The notes under the pieces are model-generated. The model saw only the letters and a list, made by a program, of their open reading frames with translations. It made no database searches and was not told the origin of the DNA. Source: Bacillus glycinifermentans (GTDB lineage Bacteria; Bacillota; Bacilli; Bacillales; Bacillaceae). Taken from it: a stretch of 64,000 nt of DNA. Numbering within the stretch: position 1 is the first letter of the stretch; every line of letters starts with the position of its first letter. The position numbers were made by a program, and so were the translations under genes. Positions 38,083 through 48,138 of this stretch are shown here, in pieces. The DNA lies in contig NZ_LECW02000015.1 in NCBI RefSeq assembly GCF_001042475.2, positions 1 through 64,000 of the forward strand. Reading direction: 5' to 3'.

Positions 38083-39081
38083 ATGGCAGGAGAAGTGCTC
38101 TCCCAAAATGAAATTGATGCATTGCTTTCAGCGATATCGACCGGAGAAATGGATGCCGATGAGCTGAAAAAAGAAGAGACCGTGAAAAAAGTAAAAGTTT
38201 ACGATTTTAAACGGGCGCTCCGCTTTTCAAAAGACCAGATCCGCAGTTTAACAAGGATTCACGATAATTTTGCGAGGCTGTTAACGACCTATTTTTCGGC
38301 ACAGCTGAGAACGTATATCCAAATTTCGGTGAGCTCGGTTGACCAGGTTCCGTATGAGGAATTCATCAGATCCATTCCGAATATGACGATCCTCAATCTG
38401 TTTGAGGTTCATCCTCTTGAAGGGAGGATCATGATGGAGATCAATCCAACCATCGCCTATGCGATGATGGACAGAGTCATGGGCGGGATCGGAACGAGTC
38501 ATAACAAAATTGACAGCATGACGGAAATTGAGACGAAAATCATGTCCAATCTATTTGAAAGCAGTCTTGCGAACTATAAAGACGCTTGGGAATCCATCGC
38601 GGAAATCGAGCCGGAAATGTCCGATTTTGAAGTGAATCCGCAGTTTGTGCAAATGGTTTCTCCTAATGAGACGGTTGTCGTCATTTCATTGAACACGCAA
38701 ATAGGAGATATCAGCGGGGTCATCAATCTGTGCATCCCGCACGTCGTTCTCGAACCGATTATTCCTAAGCTTTCCGTCCATTATTGGATGCAGTCTGACA
38801 GAATTGAGCCAAAACCGGAGGAAACAAAGTCGATCGAAAAGCGGATTATGACGGCACGAATTCCGATTGTCGCAGAACTCGGAAAATCGGAACTCACAAT
38901 TGAAGAGTTTTTACAATTAGAAATTGGCGATTGTATCACCTTGGACAAATCAGTAGCAGAACCTCTTACTGTTTTGGTCGGAGATAAACCGAAATTTCTA
39001 GGACAAGCCGGCCGCATGAATCGAAAAACTGCGATTCAAATTCTAGATCACGACATAAGAGGTGAAGAATATGGAGAATAA
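38083..39081 (+). CDS. fliM: Flagellar motor switch protein FliM
   Basis: FliM is the C-ring protein that binds phospho-CheY. The 332 residues start at ATG 38083, set by the SD GGAGGTG; a GTG at 38071 lies in that SD. The N-terminal CheY-binding motif LSQNEIDALL is at residues 6-15, then a CheC-like middle domain with GGxG (MGGIGTSHN), then the SpoA C-terminal domain. Overlaps fliY by 11 bases. Confidence 0.97.
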   Translation: MAGEVLSQNEIDALLSAISTGEMDADELKKEETVKKVKVYDFKRALRFSKDQIRSLTRIHDNFARLLTTYFSAQLRTYIQISVSSVDQVPYEEFIRSIPNMTILNLFEVHPLEGRIMMEINPTIAYAMMDRVMGGIGTSHNKIDSMTEIETKIMSNLFESSLANYKDAWESIAEIEPEMSDFEVNPQFVQMVSPNETVVVISLNTQIGDISGVINLCIPHVVLEPIIPKLSVHYWMQSDRIEPKPEETKSIEKRIMTARIPIVAELGKSELTIEEFLQLEIGDCITLDKSVAEPLTVLVGDKPKFLGQAGRMNRKTAIQILDHDIRGEEYGE

Positions 39082-40198
39082 CAATAGGTTATCACAGGAT
39101 GAAATTGATGCGCTGCTAACGGGCGGCGATGACAATAACGGGGAGCAGCCGGAATCAGGGCTGTCCCCGATGGAACAGGATACGATCGGAGAAATCGGAA
39201 ACATTTCCTTTGGGAGCTCTGCAACAGCTTTGTCCACATTGCTAAACCAGAAAGTAGATATCACAACACCGACCGTTTCGGTTATTGAAAAGAGCCATTT
39301 AAACGAGGAATTCCCTCATCCTTATGTATCGATCGGCGTGAGCTATACGGAAGGCTTTTCAGGAAACAACCTTCTGGTCATTAAGCAGGAAGACGCGGCA
39401 ATCATCGCTGACCTGATGATGGGGGGAGACGGGACAAACGCAGATCCATCGCTCAGCGAAATTCATTTGAGCGCAGTTCAGGAAGCGATGAACCAAATGA
39501 TGGGATCAGCAGCGACTTCCATGTCGACCGTCTTCAGCAAGAAGATCGACATCTCACCGCCTGAGGTAGACCTTCTTGACGTGAAGGAAGGGGAAGGGAC
39601 AGACCAGATCCCGAAAGAGGACCCGCTCGTTAAAGTTTCTTTCAAATTGAAAGTCGGAGAGCTGATAGATTCCCATATCATGCAGCTGTACCCGCTTACG
39701 TTTGCGAAAGAATTGATAGATGAATTAACAATGCCGCAGGGTGCAGATGAACCGGTACAGGCTGATGAACAACCGCCTGCCCCGGTACAGCCGGCGCCTG
39801 CCGCCGCTCCGCAAAGCGCGGCTCCTAAACAAGAGCCTGCCCCTAAAAGGCAAGGAACGGCAAAGGTTTCCGAGCCCGTTCAGGTCACGCCGGCCGAGTT
39901 TGCGTCGTTTGATCCGCAGCCTGAAGGCCGCGCCTCTACGAACAATCTCGACATGCTCATGGACATTCCTTTATCCGTGACGGTTGAGCTCGGCAGGACA
40001 AGCCGCAGCGTCAAAGAGGTGCTGGAGCTGTCGACAGGCAGTATCGTCGAGCTTGACAAATTGGCCGGTGAACCCGTCGACATCCTCGTTAACCAGCGGG
40101 TTGTCGCAAAAGGTGAGGTCGTCGTCATCGACGAAAACTTCGGCGTCAGGGTAACAGACATTTTAAGCCAGGCCGAACGAATCAGCAAATTACGATAA
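39071..40198 (+). CDS. fliY: Flagellar motor switch phosphatase FliY
   Basis: FliY is the Gram-positive C-ring protein that combines a CheC-like phosphatase with a FliN-like SpoA domain. In the 375 residues the CheY-binding LSQDEIDALL lies at 7-16. Two phosphatase-type motifs follow (DTIGEIGNISFGSSATALS and AVQEAMNQMMGSAATSMS), then a Pro/Ala-rich linker (~230-275) and the SpoA domain. It dephosphorylates CheY-P at the switch. Confidence 0.96.
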   Translation: MENNNRLSQDEIDALLTGGDDNNGEQPESGLSPMEQDTIGEIGNISFGSSATALSTLLNQKVDITTPTVSVIEKSHLNEEFPHPYVSIGVSYTEGFSGNNLLVIKQEDAAIIADLMMGGDGTNADPSLSEIHLSAVQEAMNQMMGSAATSMSTVFSKKIDISPPEVDLLDVKEGEGTDQIPKEDPLVKVSFKLKVGELIDSHIMQLYPLTFAKELIDELTMPQGADEPVQADEQPPAPVQPAPAAAPQSAAPKQEPAPKRQGTAKVSEPVQVTPAEFASFDPQPEGRASTNNLDMLMDIPLSVTVELGRTSRSVKEVLELSTGSIVELDKLAGEPVDILVNQRVVAKGEVVVIDENFGVRVTDILSQAERISKLR

Positions 40199-40226
40199 CA
40201 ACAGATTGATGAAGGAGAGATAAACA

Positions 40227-40589
40227 ATGGCTTACAAGATTTTAGTAGTTGATGATGCAGCATTTATGAGAATGATGATCAAAGATATTTTGGTGAAAAA
40301 CGGATTTGAAGTGGTCGCCGAAGCTCAAGACGGAGCGCAGGCAGTTGAAAAATATAAAGAGCATTCACCGGATTTGGTGACAATGGACATCACCATGCCG
40401 GAAAAAGACGGAATTACCGCTTTGAAAGAAATCAAAGAAATCGACCCGCAGGCGAAAATCATTATGTGTTCTGCAATGGGACAGCAATCCATGGTTATTG
40501 ACGCGATCCAGGCCGGAGCAAAAGATTTTATCGTCAAGCCGTTCCAGGCTGACCGCGTAATGGAAGCGATCAATAAAACGCTGAGCTAA
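40227..40589 (+). CDS. cheY: Chemotaxis response regulator CheY
   Basis: A single receiver domain of 120 residues. Asp9 and Asp10 form the acidic pocket, Asp54 is the phosphorylation site, and Lys is in IVKPF. In Bacillus CheY-P bound to FliM favours counter-clockwise rotation and smooth swimming. SD AAGGAGAG. It sits between fliY and fliZ, away from cheA, as in B. subtilis. Confidence 0.98.
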   Translation: MAYKILVVDDAAFMRMMIKDILVKNGFEVVAEAQDGAQAVEKYKEHSPDLVTMDITMPEKDGITALKEIKEIDPQAKIIMCSAMGQQSMVIDAIQAGAKDFIVKPFQADRVMEAINKTLS

Positions 40590-40604
40590 AGGGTGTACAA
40601 GTTG

Positions 40605-41273
40605 TTGAAAAAATCTCTTATTTTCATAGCCGGCATTTGTCTCGTTCTTTTTCTCGCTTTGCACGCCGCCCCCGCTCACGCTGAGGAATCCGGCGACAAG
40701 ACGGTTGATCAGCTGTTTGATAAAGGGGCCGGCAAAGACAGTCAGAAAAATGAAAAAGACAAGACGGAGAAAACAAGCAGCAGCAAATCTCTTAAGGAAG
40801 GGACGGAGACACCGTCTCCTTCCGTTTCCATATTTGATTTTGTCAAAATGATCGGCGCCTTGCTGTTTGTGATTTTTCTCATCTATGCGTTGGTCAAATT
40901 CATGAATAAACGAAACCGGCTGTTAAAACCGTTTCAGTATGTTGAAAACATCGGCGGTGCGCCGCTCGGCCAAAACAGGTCCGTACAGCTGGTGAAAGTG
41001 GGGAACAGGGTGCTTGTCGTCGGTGTCGGCGAAAACATTCAGCTCCTGAAGGAGATCGATGACGAACAGGATGTAAAAGAAATTCTCGCTCAGCATGAGG
41101 CTGCAATGAACAGCAAGATCGAATGGCAGAAATGGGTGGATCAAGTCAAAGGTCCGGGCGCGCAAAAACGAGGCGGGCTGCCTTCGTTTTCTGAATCGTT
41201 AAAAGCGCAGCTTGCAGAGCTTAAACAAAACCATGCAAAAGGCAGAAAGAAAGGCCAAAATCAACATGAATGA
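40605..41273 (+). CDS. fliZ: Flagellar type III export protein FliZ/FliO
   Basis: The FliO-family membrane protein helps assemble the FliP pore. The protein has an N-terminal signal-type segment ending AHA-EE, a charged extracytoplasmic linker, a transmembrane helix near FDFVKMIGALLFVIFLIYAL and a cytoplasmic FliO domain. The frame is open from GTG 40593, but only a TTG at 40602 or 40605 is well spaced from the AAAGGGTG SD. 40605 gives MKKS, as in B. subtilis (222 residues). The exact start is uncertain. Confidence 0.88.
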   Translation: MKKSLIFIAGICLVLFLALHAAPAHAEESGDKTVDQLFDKGAGKDSQKNEKDKTEKTSSSKSLKEGTETPSPSVSIFDFVKMIGALLFVIFLIYALVKFMNKRNRLLKPFQYVENIGGAPLGQNRSVQLVKVGNRVLVVGVGENIQLLKEIDDEQDVKEILAQHEAAMNSKIEWQKWVDQVKGPGAQKRGGLPSFSESLKAQLAELKQNHAKGRKKGQNQHE

Positions 41274-41931
41274 ATTTATCAATTTATTTAATTCAAGCGA
41301 TGCGGCAAATGTCAGCGCCAGCGTCAAACTCCTGCTGCTGTTAACCGTGTTTTCGATCGCTCCGGGGATTTTGATCATGATGACGTGCTTTACAAGGATC
41401 GTCATTGTTTTGTCTTTTGTCCGGACATCTCTGGCAACGCAGTCGATGCCGCCAAACCAGGTGCTGATCGGACTCGCATTATTTTTAACCTTTTTCATTA
41501 TGGGACCGACATTTTCAGAGGTTAACAAAGATGCCCTGACCCCATTAATGGATAACAAAATCAGCTTGGACGAGGCCTATACAAAAGCCGAGGCTCCGAT
41601 CAAGCAATTCATGAGCAAGCATACGAGACAGAAGGATCTGGCGCTGTTTATGAATTACGCGAAGATGAAAACGCCCGACTCCATTGATGACATTCCGCTT
41701 TCAACAATGGTGCCTGCGTTCATCATCTCGGAATTAAAAACCGCATTTCAAATGGGATTTATGATTTTTATTCCGTTTTTAATTATCGATATGGTAGTGG
41801 CGAGTGTTTTGATGTCGATGGGGATGATGATGCTTCCTCCGGTCATGATCTCGCTGCCGTTTAAAATTTTGCTTTTTGTCCTTGTAGACGGCTGGTATTT
41901 AATCGTTAAATCTTTGCTGGAAAGCTTTTAG
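41266..41931 (+). CDS. fliP: Flagellar export pore protein FliP
   Basis: FliP forms the core of the type III export gate. The 221 residues start MNEFIN with four hydrophobic segments and the signatures TCFTRIVIVLSFVRTSL and PPVMISLPFKILLFVLVDGW. The frame extends upstream into fliZ, but ATG 41266 gives the conserved N-terminus. There is no cleavable signal peptide, unlike enteric FliP. It overlaps fliZ by 8 bases. Confidence 0.96.
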   Translation: MNEFINLFNSSDAANVSASVKLLLLLTVFSIAPGILIMMTCFTRIVIVLSFVRTSLATQSMPPNQVLIGLALFLTFFIMGPTFSEVNKDALTPLMDNKISLDEAYTKAEAPIKQFMSKHTRQKDLALFMNYAKMKTPDSIDDIPLSTMVPAFIISELKTAFQMGFMIFIPFLIIDMVVASVLMSMGMMMLPPVMISLPFKILLFVLVDGWYLIVKSLLESF

Positions 41932-41945
41932 AGTAGGTGCTGAAA

Positions 41946-42215
41946 ATGAGTTCGGAATTTGTTATATCGATTGCCGAAAGAGCGGTGTACGTAACGTTGC
42001 TCGTCAGCGGGCCGCTGCTTGTGCTCGCTCTTCTGGTGGGGCTGATCGTCAGCGTTTTTCAGGCAACGACCCAAATACAGGAACAGACTCTTGCGTTCAT
42101 CCCGAAAATTGTCGCCGTTTTGGTGGGACTCGTCATTTTCGGGCCGTGGATGCTGTCGACGATTTTGTCTTTTGCGACCGAGCTGTTCTCGAATTTAAAT
42201 CGTTTTGCAGGGTAG
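41946..42215 (+). CDS. fliQ: Flagellar export gate protein FliQ
   Basis: An 89-residue, two-helix membrane protein. The signature ATTQIQEQTLAFIPKIVAV is canonical. The ATG at 41946 is chosen from the SD TAGGTG and the conserved start MSSEFV. It forms the FliPQR export gate with its neighbours. Confidence 0.96.
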   Translation: MSSEFVISIAERAVYVTLLVSGPLLVLALLVGLIVSVFQATTQIQEQTLAFIPKIVAVLVGLVIFGPWMLSTILSFATELFSNLNRFAG

Positions 42216-42222
42216 CTTGAAC

Positions 42223-43002
42223 ATGTCAATGATTGAATTATTTCCAGCCTTTTTACTTGTGTTTGTCAGGATCACGGCATTTTATGTAACGGTCCCTCTA
42301 TTTTCTTATCGGACAGTTCCAGCTATTCATAAATTAGGTTTTGCATTTTTTCTTGCGCTCGTCAGTTTCAGCACGATCGAAAAACCTCCCCACCTTGATA
42401 TTGACGGCTTTTACATGCTGCTTGTCATGAAGGAGGCGCTCGTCGGGCTTCTTCTGGGGCTTATCGCCTACATGATGCTGTCGGCGGTTCAGATTGCCGG
42501 GTCGTTTATCGACTTTCAGATGGGGTTCGCGGTGGCGAACATCATCGATCCCCAAACAGGGGCGCAAAGCCCGCTTGTCGGTCAATTTTTGTACACGATG
42601 GCGCTGCTTTTGATGCTGAGCCTGAATGCGCACCATTTATTGCTCGATGGCATCTATTACAGCTATCAGTATATTCCGGTTGACCATCTCGGGCTGTCGT
42701 TCGGAAACGCGCAGTTTGCCGAGTTCATCGCGAAAAGCTTCAACACGATGTTCATTACGGCTTTTCAATTATCTGCACCCGTTGTTGCGAGCTTGTTTTT
42801 GGTCGATTTGGCGCTCGGCATCGTGGCGAGAACGGTGCCTCAGCTGAACGTCTTTGTCGTCGGTCTTCCGCTGAAAATCGCGGTCACCTTTATCATGCTT
42901 ATCATCTGTATGGCGGTTATGTTCAGCATGATGCAAAACGTGTTCGAATTCGCCGTCAGGACGATGAGAGATCTACTAACTTTGCTTGGGGTGGCACGAT
43001 GA
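42223..43002 (+). CDS. fliR: Flagellar export gate protein FliR
   Basis: The third gate component: 259 residues with about six hydrophobic segments and the conserved GFAVANIIDPQTGAQSPLVG loop. The frame begins at TTG 42205, but ATG 42223 gives the B. subtilis length. Overlaps flhB by 4 bases. Confidence 0.95.
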   Translation: MSMIELFPAFLLVFVRITAFYVTVPLFSYRTVPAIHKLGFAFFLALVSFSTIEKPPHLDIDGFYMLLVMKEALVGLLLGLIAYMMLSAVQIAGSFIDFQMGFAVANIIDPQTGAQSPLVGQFLYTMALLLMLSLNAHHLLLDGIYYSYQYIPVDHLGLSFGNAQFAEFIAKSFNTMFITAFQLSAPVVASLFLVDLALGIVARTVPQLNVFVVGLPLKIAVTFIMLIICMAVMFSMMQNVFEFAVRTMRDLLTLLGVAR

Positions 43003-44078
43003 AGCTGACGTTGGATTTGCAATTTTTCTCAGGTGAAAAAACGGAAAAAGCAACGCCGAAAAAACGGCGGGAGACAAGAAAAAAAGGACAGGTTGCCAAA
43101 AGCGCGGACGTCAATACGGCAGTTACGCTGTTTATCGTCTTTTTGTCCCTGCTGTTTTTCGGATCGTATATGAGGGATCATCTGCTCGGTCTGATCAAAA
43201 GGTTTTATCACGATCTGCTCATGATGAAGGTGACGGAGACCAATATCCCTTTACTCTTTCAGGATCTGTCGCTGGAAGCCGGCATGATTTTGGCACCGGT
43301 CATGCTTGCCGCTCTCATTTCAGGGGTTTTGAGCAATTACATGCAAGTGGGATTTTTATTCGCGCCTGAGGTGGTCAAGCCCGATCTTGCTAAACTGGAT
43401 CCGCTGAAAGGATTCAAGCGCATTTACAGCATCAGGGCGATCGTTGAGCTATTAAAATCCATTTTAAAGATCGTTGTCGTCGGAGGCGTGACCTTCGCAG
43501 TCCTGTGGCAAAACTTCGGCGAAATTCTCAGGCTCCCATTGCTGACCCCTGGAAAAGCTCTGTCATATGTCGGCTGGCTCTCCTTTTTGATGGGGGTGTC
43601 GGCAGCGGTTGCCTTGCTTTTTCTTGCGGCGCTCGATTACCTCTATCAGAAATTTGATTATGAAAAAAATATTCGGATGTCAAAGCAGGACATCAAAGAC
43701 GAATACAAAAAGACCGAGGGTGATCCGTTAATCAAGTCCAAGATCAAGCAAAAGCAAAAAGAAATGGCGATGCGCCGCATGATGCAGGAGGTTCCGAAGG
43801 CAGACGTCATCATCACAAACCCGACCCATTATGCGGTCGCCCTGAAATACGACGAAAACAAAATGGATGCACCGTTTATCGTGGCCAAAGGGGTCGATCT
43901 GGTAGCCCTGAAAATCAGACAGGTTGCAAAAGAGCATAACGTCATGACGGTCGAGAACAGGCCGCTTGCAAGAGCGCTCTATGATCAGGTTGAGATTGAA
44001 CAGGCCGTTCCGGAAGAATTTTTCAAAGCCATAGCCGAAATCCTGGCTTATGTCTATAAAGCAAAGCAAAAAATATGA
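42999..44078 (+). CDS. flhB: Flagellar export specificity switch protein FlhB
   Basis: FlhB switches the export apparatus from rod/hook to filament substrates. In the 359 residues the N-terminal membrane domain has about four helices. The cytoplasmic domain carries the self-cleaving NPTH motif at 274-277. The C-terminal fragment after NPTH is the part mirrored by YlqH (16409-16687). Its start overlaps the fliR stop. It works with FliK. Confidence 0.97.
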   Translation: MKLTLDLQFFSGEKTEKATPKKRRETRKKGQVAKSADVNTAVTLFIVFLSLLFFGSYMRDHLLGLIKRFYHDLLMMKVTETNIPLLFQDLSLEAGMILAPVMLAALISGVLSNYMQVGFLFAPEVVKPDLAKLDPLKGFKRIYSIRAIVELLKSILKIVVVGGVTFAVLWQNFGEILRLPLLTPGKALSYVGWLSFLMGVSAAVALLFLAALDYLYQKFDYEKNIRMSKQDIKDEYKKTEGDPLIKSKIKQKQKEMAMRRMMQEVPKADVIITNPTHYAVALKYDENKMDAPFIVAKGVDLVALKIRQVAKEHNVMTVENRPLARALYDQVEIEQAVPEEFFKAIAEILAYVYKAKQKI

Positions 44079-44108
44079 ATTTTTCAGTTTTAAAAGGAGA
44101 GAAACAGC

Positions 44109-46145
44109 ATGTCAGCAAGAGATTTATCAGTTTTATCAGGCGTTGTCCTCATTGTGGCAATGCTTATCATACCCTTTCCACCATGGTTGTTGAGCGTTTT
44201 AATTATCGTGAATATTTCTCTTGCGTTAATCGTGCTTCTCACCACAATGAACATGCAAGAACCGCTGCAGTTTTCGATTTTTCCTTCATTGTTGCTGCTG
44301 CTGACGCTGTTCCGATTAGGACTTAACGTTTCAACGACGCGCTCGATCCTTTCAAACGGAGACGCGGGCAAAGTCGTTGAGACGTTCGGATCATTCGTCG
44401 TCGGCGGCAATGTGTTAGTCGGTCTTGTCGTCTTTATTATTCTGATCATTATCCAGTTTATCGTCATTACAAAAGGGGCGGAGCGGGTTTCTGAAGTCGC
44501 TGCGAGATTTACGCTTGACGCCATGCCGGGAAAACAGATGAGCATCGATGCCGATCTGAACGCCGGAATGATTACCGAGCATGAAGCGAGGACGCGCCGG
44601 GAAAAAGTCTCGCGCGAAGCGGATTTTTACGGAGCGATGGACGGTGCCAGCAAATTCGTCAAAGGCGACGCTATCGCAGGGATCATCATCGTGCTGATCA
44701 ACGTGCTTTGCGGGATCGTCATCGGCATGCTGCAAAAACAGATGACCATTCAGGAAGCCGCATCCCACTTCACGCTGCTGTCCGTGGGGGACGGTATTGT
44801 ATCACAGCTGCCCGCGCTTTTGATTTCGACGGCAACGGGTATCGTCGTCACGAGAGCCGCCTCGGACGGCAACCTCGGACAGGATATTACAGGCCAGCTG
44901 TTTGCCTATCCGAAGCTTTTATATGTGACAGCCGGTACGATTTTTGCGCTCGGGATTTTCACGCCGATCGGGCTCCTTTTGACAGGGCCGCTCGCCCTTC
45001 TCCTCGCTTTTGGCGCCTACATGCTTTCTAAAGCCGGTCAAGAGAAGGAGAAAGTGGAAGATATTTTAGAGGAAGAAGCCGAAGTCGATGAGCTGAAAAG
45101 TCCGGAAAGCGTCATACATCTGCTTGATATCGATCCGATCGAAATTGAATTCGGCTACGGTCTGATTCCGCTGGCTGATGCGAATCAAGGCGGAGACCTT
45201 TTGGACAGGATCGTCATGATCAGGCGCCAGCTTGCGATCGAACTCGGACTCGTCATTCCGGTCGTCAGAATCAGGGATAACATTGCCTTGCAGCCGAACG
45301 AGTACAGGTTGAAAATCAAAGGAAATGAAGTGGCGAAAGGCGAGCTTCTCCTTGACCACTATTTGGCGATGTCCCCGACGGGAGAGGACGATGACATCGA
45401 GGGGATTGACACGGTCGAACCGTCTTTTGGCCTTCCGGCTAAATGGATACCCGAGTCTCAAAAGGATCAGGCTGAAATGCTCGGATATACGGTCGTCGAT
45501 CCTGCTTCCGTCGTCTCAACCCATATTACGGAACAGGTGAAAAAGCATGCGCACGAACTGCTCGGCAGACAGGAAACAAAGCAGCTCATCGACCATTTGA
45601 AAGAATCGTATCCGGTTCTCGTCGAAGAAGTGACGCCGAATCCTCTGTCTGTCGGCGACATTCAAAAAGTGCTTGCTAAGCTTCTGAAAGAAAAAGTATC
45701 TATCCGGAATCTGGTGACGATTTTTGAAACATTGGCTGACTACGGCAAACTGACGACGGATTCAGACATGCTGACCGAATATGCAAGGCAGTCTCTCGCC
45801 AAGCAGATTACCGCGCAGTATGCAAAGGAAAACGAGGTGCTGAAGGTCGTGACCTGCTCAGGACGCGTTGAGAAGGCGGTGGCTGAAGGCATTCAGCAGA
45901 CCGAACACGGCAACTATTTATCTCTTGAACCGTCAATCTCGGACAATATCATTCAATCTGTAGCGAGGGAAATCGAGCAGCTTTCCTTAAGGCAGGAAGT
46001 GCCGATCCTCCTCTGTTCACCGCCGGTCAGGATGTACGTCAAACAGCTTTTGGAGCGGTATTTCCCTGATCTTCCGGTTCTGTCATATAACGAACTGGAG
46101 GCCAACGTAGAAGTTCAAAGTATCGGAGTGGTGGATATTCAATGA
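44109..46145 (+). CDS. flhA: Flagellar export membrane protein FlhA
   Basis: FlhA forms the nonameric export ring and converts the proton gradient into export. Its 678 residues comprise an N-terminal half with about eight transmembrane helices, including the conserved cytoplasmic loop (RFTLDAMPGKQMSIDADLNAG), and a C-terminal cytosolic domain that docks chaperones. Strong SD AAAGGAGAG. Overlaps flhF by 4 bases. Confidence 0.98.
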   Translation: MSARDLSVLSGVVLIVAMLIIPFPPWLLSVLIIVNISLALIVLLTTMNMQEPLQFSIFPSLLLLLTLFRLGLNVSTTRSILSNGDAGKVVETFGSFVVGGNVLVGLVVFIILIIIQFIVITKGAERVSEVAARFTLDAMPGKQMSIDADLNAGMITEHEARTRREKVSREADFYGAMDGASKFVKGDAIAGIIIVLINVLCGIVIGMLQKQMTIQEAASHFTLLSVGDGIVSQLPALLISTATGIVVTRAASDGNLGQDITGQLFAYPKLLYVTAGTIFALGIFTPIGLLLTGPLALLLAFGAYMLSKAGQEKEKVEDILEEEAEVDELKSPESVIHLLDIDPIEIEFGYGLIPLADANQGGDLLDRIVMIRRQLAIELGLVIPVVRIRDNIALQPNEYRLKIKGNEVAKGELLLDHYLAMSPTGEDDDIEGIDTVEPSFGLPAKWIPESQKDQAEMLGYTVVDPASVVSTHITEQVKKHAHELLGRQETKQLIDHLKESYPVLVEEVTPNPLSVGDIQKVLAKLLKEKVSIRNLVTIFETLADYGKLTTDSDMLTEYARQSLAKQITAQYAKENEVLKVVTCSGRVEKAVAEGIQQTEHGNYLSLEPSISDNIIQSVAREIEQLSLRQEVPILLCSPPVRMYVKQLLERYFPDLPVLSYNELEANVEVQSIGVVDIQ

Positions 46146-47251
46146 GAATCAAAAAATTTGTAGCCGGTTCGATGCAGGAAGCCACAAAGCAAATTAGACA
46201 CGAGCTTGGAAATGACGCCGTTATTTTAAACTCCAAAAAGATTCAGACGAGGCGCTTTCTCGGACTCGTCAAAAAACAGGGCGTTGAAGTGATCGCCGTT
46301 GTCGATCAGGACTTTTCCGATGCGAGAAAAGCGAAGCAGCAGGTGCAACCTGCTTTTCGCGAGCCCGCTCCTCTCCCGGAAAACCCGGTCCAGCTTGAGC
46401 TCGCAAGCCAGGTGAAAGAGCTGAAGACGCTTTTAGAAACGCGGCACGAACAGCCTGCCGATGTGCTGCCGGGGCCTTTAAAACAAACGGACAGGCTCCT
46501 GGCGAAACAGGGGGTATCGCAAGCGATCCGAACGAAAGCGTTGAGCAGGCTGCTCAGCACGTCATTCGAGGCGGGGGAACAATGGACGGAAGAAAAAGCG
46601 CTCCGCCGTGTAACCGAGATTTTAGCAGAGCTTCTTCCGGAAAATCCGGAAGGAAATGCGGCGATCCGTTCGAAATATGTCGTCCTTTTTGGAGCGACCG
46701 GAGTCGGCAAAACGACGACGCTTGCCAAACTTGCCGCCTCATCGGTCCTTGAGAAGCAAAAGAAGATCGCCTTCATTACAACGGACACGTACAGGATCGC
46801 CGCGGTTGAGCAATTGAAAACGTATGCTGAACTGTTACATGCACCGCTTGAAGTGTGCTATACGAAAGAAGAATTTAAAACGGCCCAGCAAAAATTCGCC
46901 GATTTCGATCATGTGTTTATCGATACGGCTGGCCGCAATTTTAAAGACGGGCAATATGTCAGGGAATTGAAGGAAATCATTCCGTTTGAGCGGGGAATTC
47001 AGGCGTTTCTCGTTTTGTCCGCCACAAGCAAATATGAAGATATGAAAGAGCTCGTCAAGCAATTTTCAAGCATTCCGATCGATCAGCTCATTTTGACGAA
47101 GGTGGATGAAACCGATTCGCTCGGAACCGTCATGAATCTGCTTGCCGAATCGAGAATCGGCCTCGGCTATGTTACAAACGGCCAGAACGTTCCCGAAGAT
47201 ATTCGTTCTGTATCAAATGCATCTTTTGTTAAATTGCTTACGGGGTGTTGA
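46142..47251 (+). CDS. flhF: Flagellar SRP-like GTPase FlhF
   Basis: FlhF is the third SRP-type GTPase after Ffh and FtsY and helps set flagellar number and placement. In the 369 residues a basic N-terminal B domain precedes the NG domain, with P-loop GATGVGKT (184-191), DTAGR and TKVDETD. It is activated by FlhG, encoded next. Confidence 0.97.
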   Translation: MRIKKFVAGSMQEATKQIRHELGNDAVILNSKKIQTRRFLGLVKKQGVEVIAVVDQDFSDARKAKQQVQPAFREPAPLPENPVQLELASQVKELKTLLETRHEQPADVLPGPLKQTDRLLAKQGVSQAIRTKALSRLLSTSFEAGEQWTEEKALRRVTEILAELLPENPEGNAAIRSKYVVLFGATGVGKTTTLAKLAASSVLEKQKKIAFITTDTYRIAAVEQLKTYAELLHAPLEVCYTKEEFKTAQQKFADFDHVFIDTAGRNFKDGQYVRELKEIIPFERGIQAFLVLSATSKYEDMKELVKQFSSIPIDQLILTKVDETDSLGTVMNLLAESRIGLGYVTNGQNVPEDIRSVSNASFVKLLTGC

Positions 47252-47253
47252 AC

Positions 47254-48138
47254 ATGGATCAGGCAGAAAGCTTGAGAAAGCGAATGGAAGAGCGGTTTGC
47301 CGGGGCGCCCGCCGTCTATCGCAATAAAGCGAAAACGCTGGCTGTTGTCAGCGGAAAAGGGGGCGTCGGGAAATCGAACATATCGCTTAATACGGCGCTG
47401 GCATTATCCGACAAAGGGAAAAAAGTTCTTGTCATCGATCTTGATGTGGGAATGGGCAATATCGACATCTTGATCGGCCGCCAGGCGCTTTATACCGTGG
47501 TGGACGTGCTGAATCACAAAATGCCGATTCACCGCGCTTTGTCAACGGGCCCGAAAGGCATCCGGTATATTTCCGGAGGAACCGGGCTCAACACGATGTT
47601 CGAATTAAACAGAGACAAATGGGCGTTTTTTCTGAAAGAACTGTCAACTGTCCTTAATGATTTCGATCTTGTCGTGTTTGACATGGGAGCGGGACTGTCA
47701 AAAGACCAGCTGCCATTCGCCCTTTCGGCGGATGAAATTCTGGTCGTCACCACCCCTGAGCCGACGTCGATTATGGATGCATACAGTGCGATTAAACATT
47801 TGACTTTAAACGGACGGGAGCTCAGGCTGAAAGTCATCGTCAACCGCTGTATAAACCAGAAAGACGGAATTTCTGCTTTTTTGCGGCTTTCGAATACGGT
47901 GAACGCATTTTTGCAGCAAAAATTGGAATACGCCGGGCCGATTCCCGAAGATCCTTTAGTGTCAAAAGCAGTCGTCGAGCAGCAGCCGTTTTTGATCAGA
48001 CATCCGCGCTCCAAGCTGAGCAGCGCGGTTTATCTTTTGGCTGACTCGCTGCTTGAAAGCCGCACAGTGAAGACGGAAGGAAACCGGTCGTTTATTGATA
48101 AATTATCTTCATTTTTCAGAAGGGGTAATGCTACATGA
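47254..48138 (+). CDS. flhG: Flagellar number regulator ATPase FlhG (YlxH)
   Basis: A MinD/ParA-type ATPase that stimulates FlhF and controls the flagellar pattern. In the 294 residues the N-terminal activator helix ([10 protein letters not shown]) resembles the FlhF-stimulating region. The deviant Walker A GKGGVGKS is at 34-41, and VFDMGAG and NRCINQKDG follow. The C-terminal amphipathic helix is basic and hydrophobic. ATG 47254 is chosen by SD spacing; a GTG lies at 47245. Confidence 0.95.
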   Translation: MDQAESLRKRMEERFAGAPAVYRNKAKTLAVVSGKGGVGKSNISLNTALALSDKGKKVLVIDLDVGMGNIDILIGRQALYTVVDVLNHKMPIHRALSTGPKGIRYISGGTGLNTMFELNRDKWAFFLKELSTVLNDFDLVVFDMGAGLSKDQLPFALSADEILVVTTPEPTSIMDAYSAIKHLTLNGRELRLKVIVNRCINQKDGISAFLRLSNTVNAFLQQKLEYAGPIPEDPLVSKAVVEQQPFLIRHPRSKLSSAVYLLADSLLESRTVKTEGNRSFIDKLSSFFRRGNAT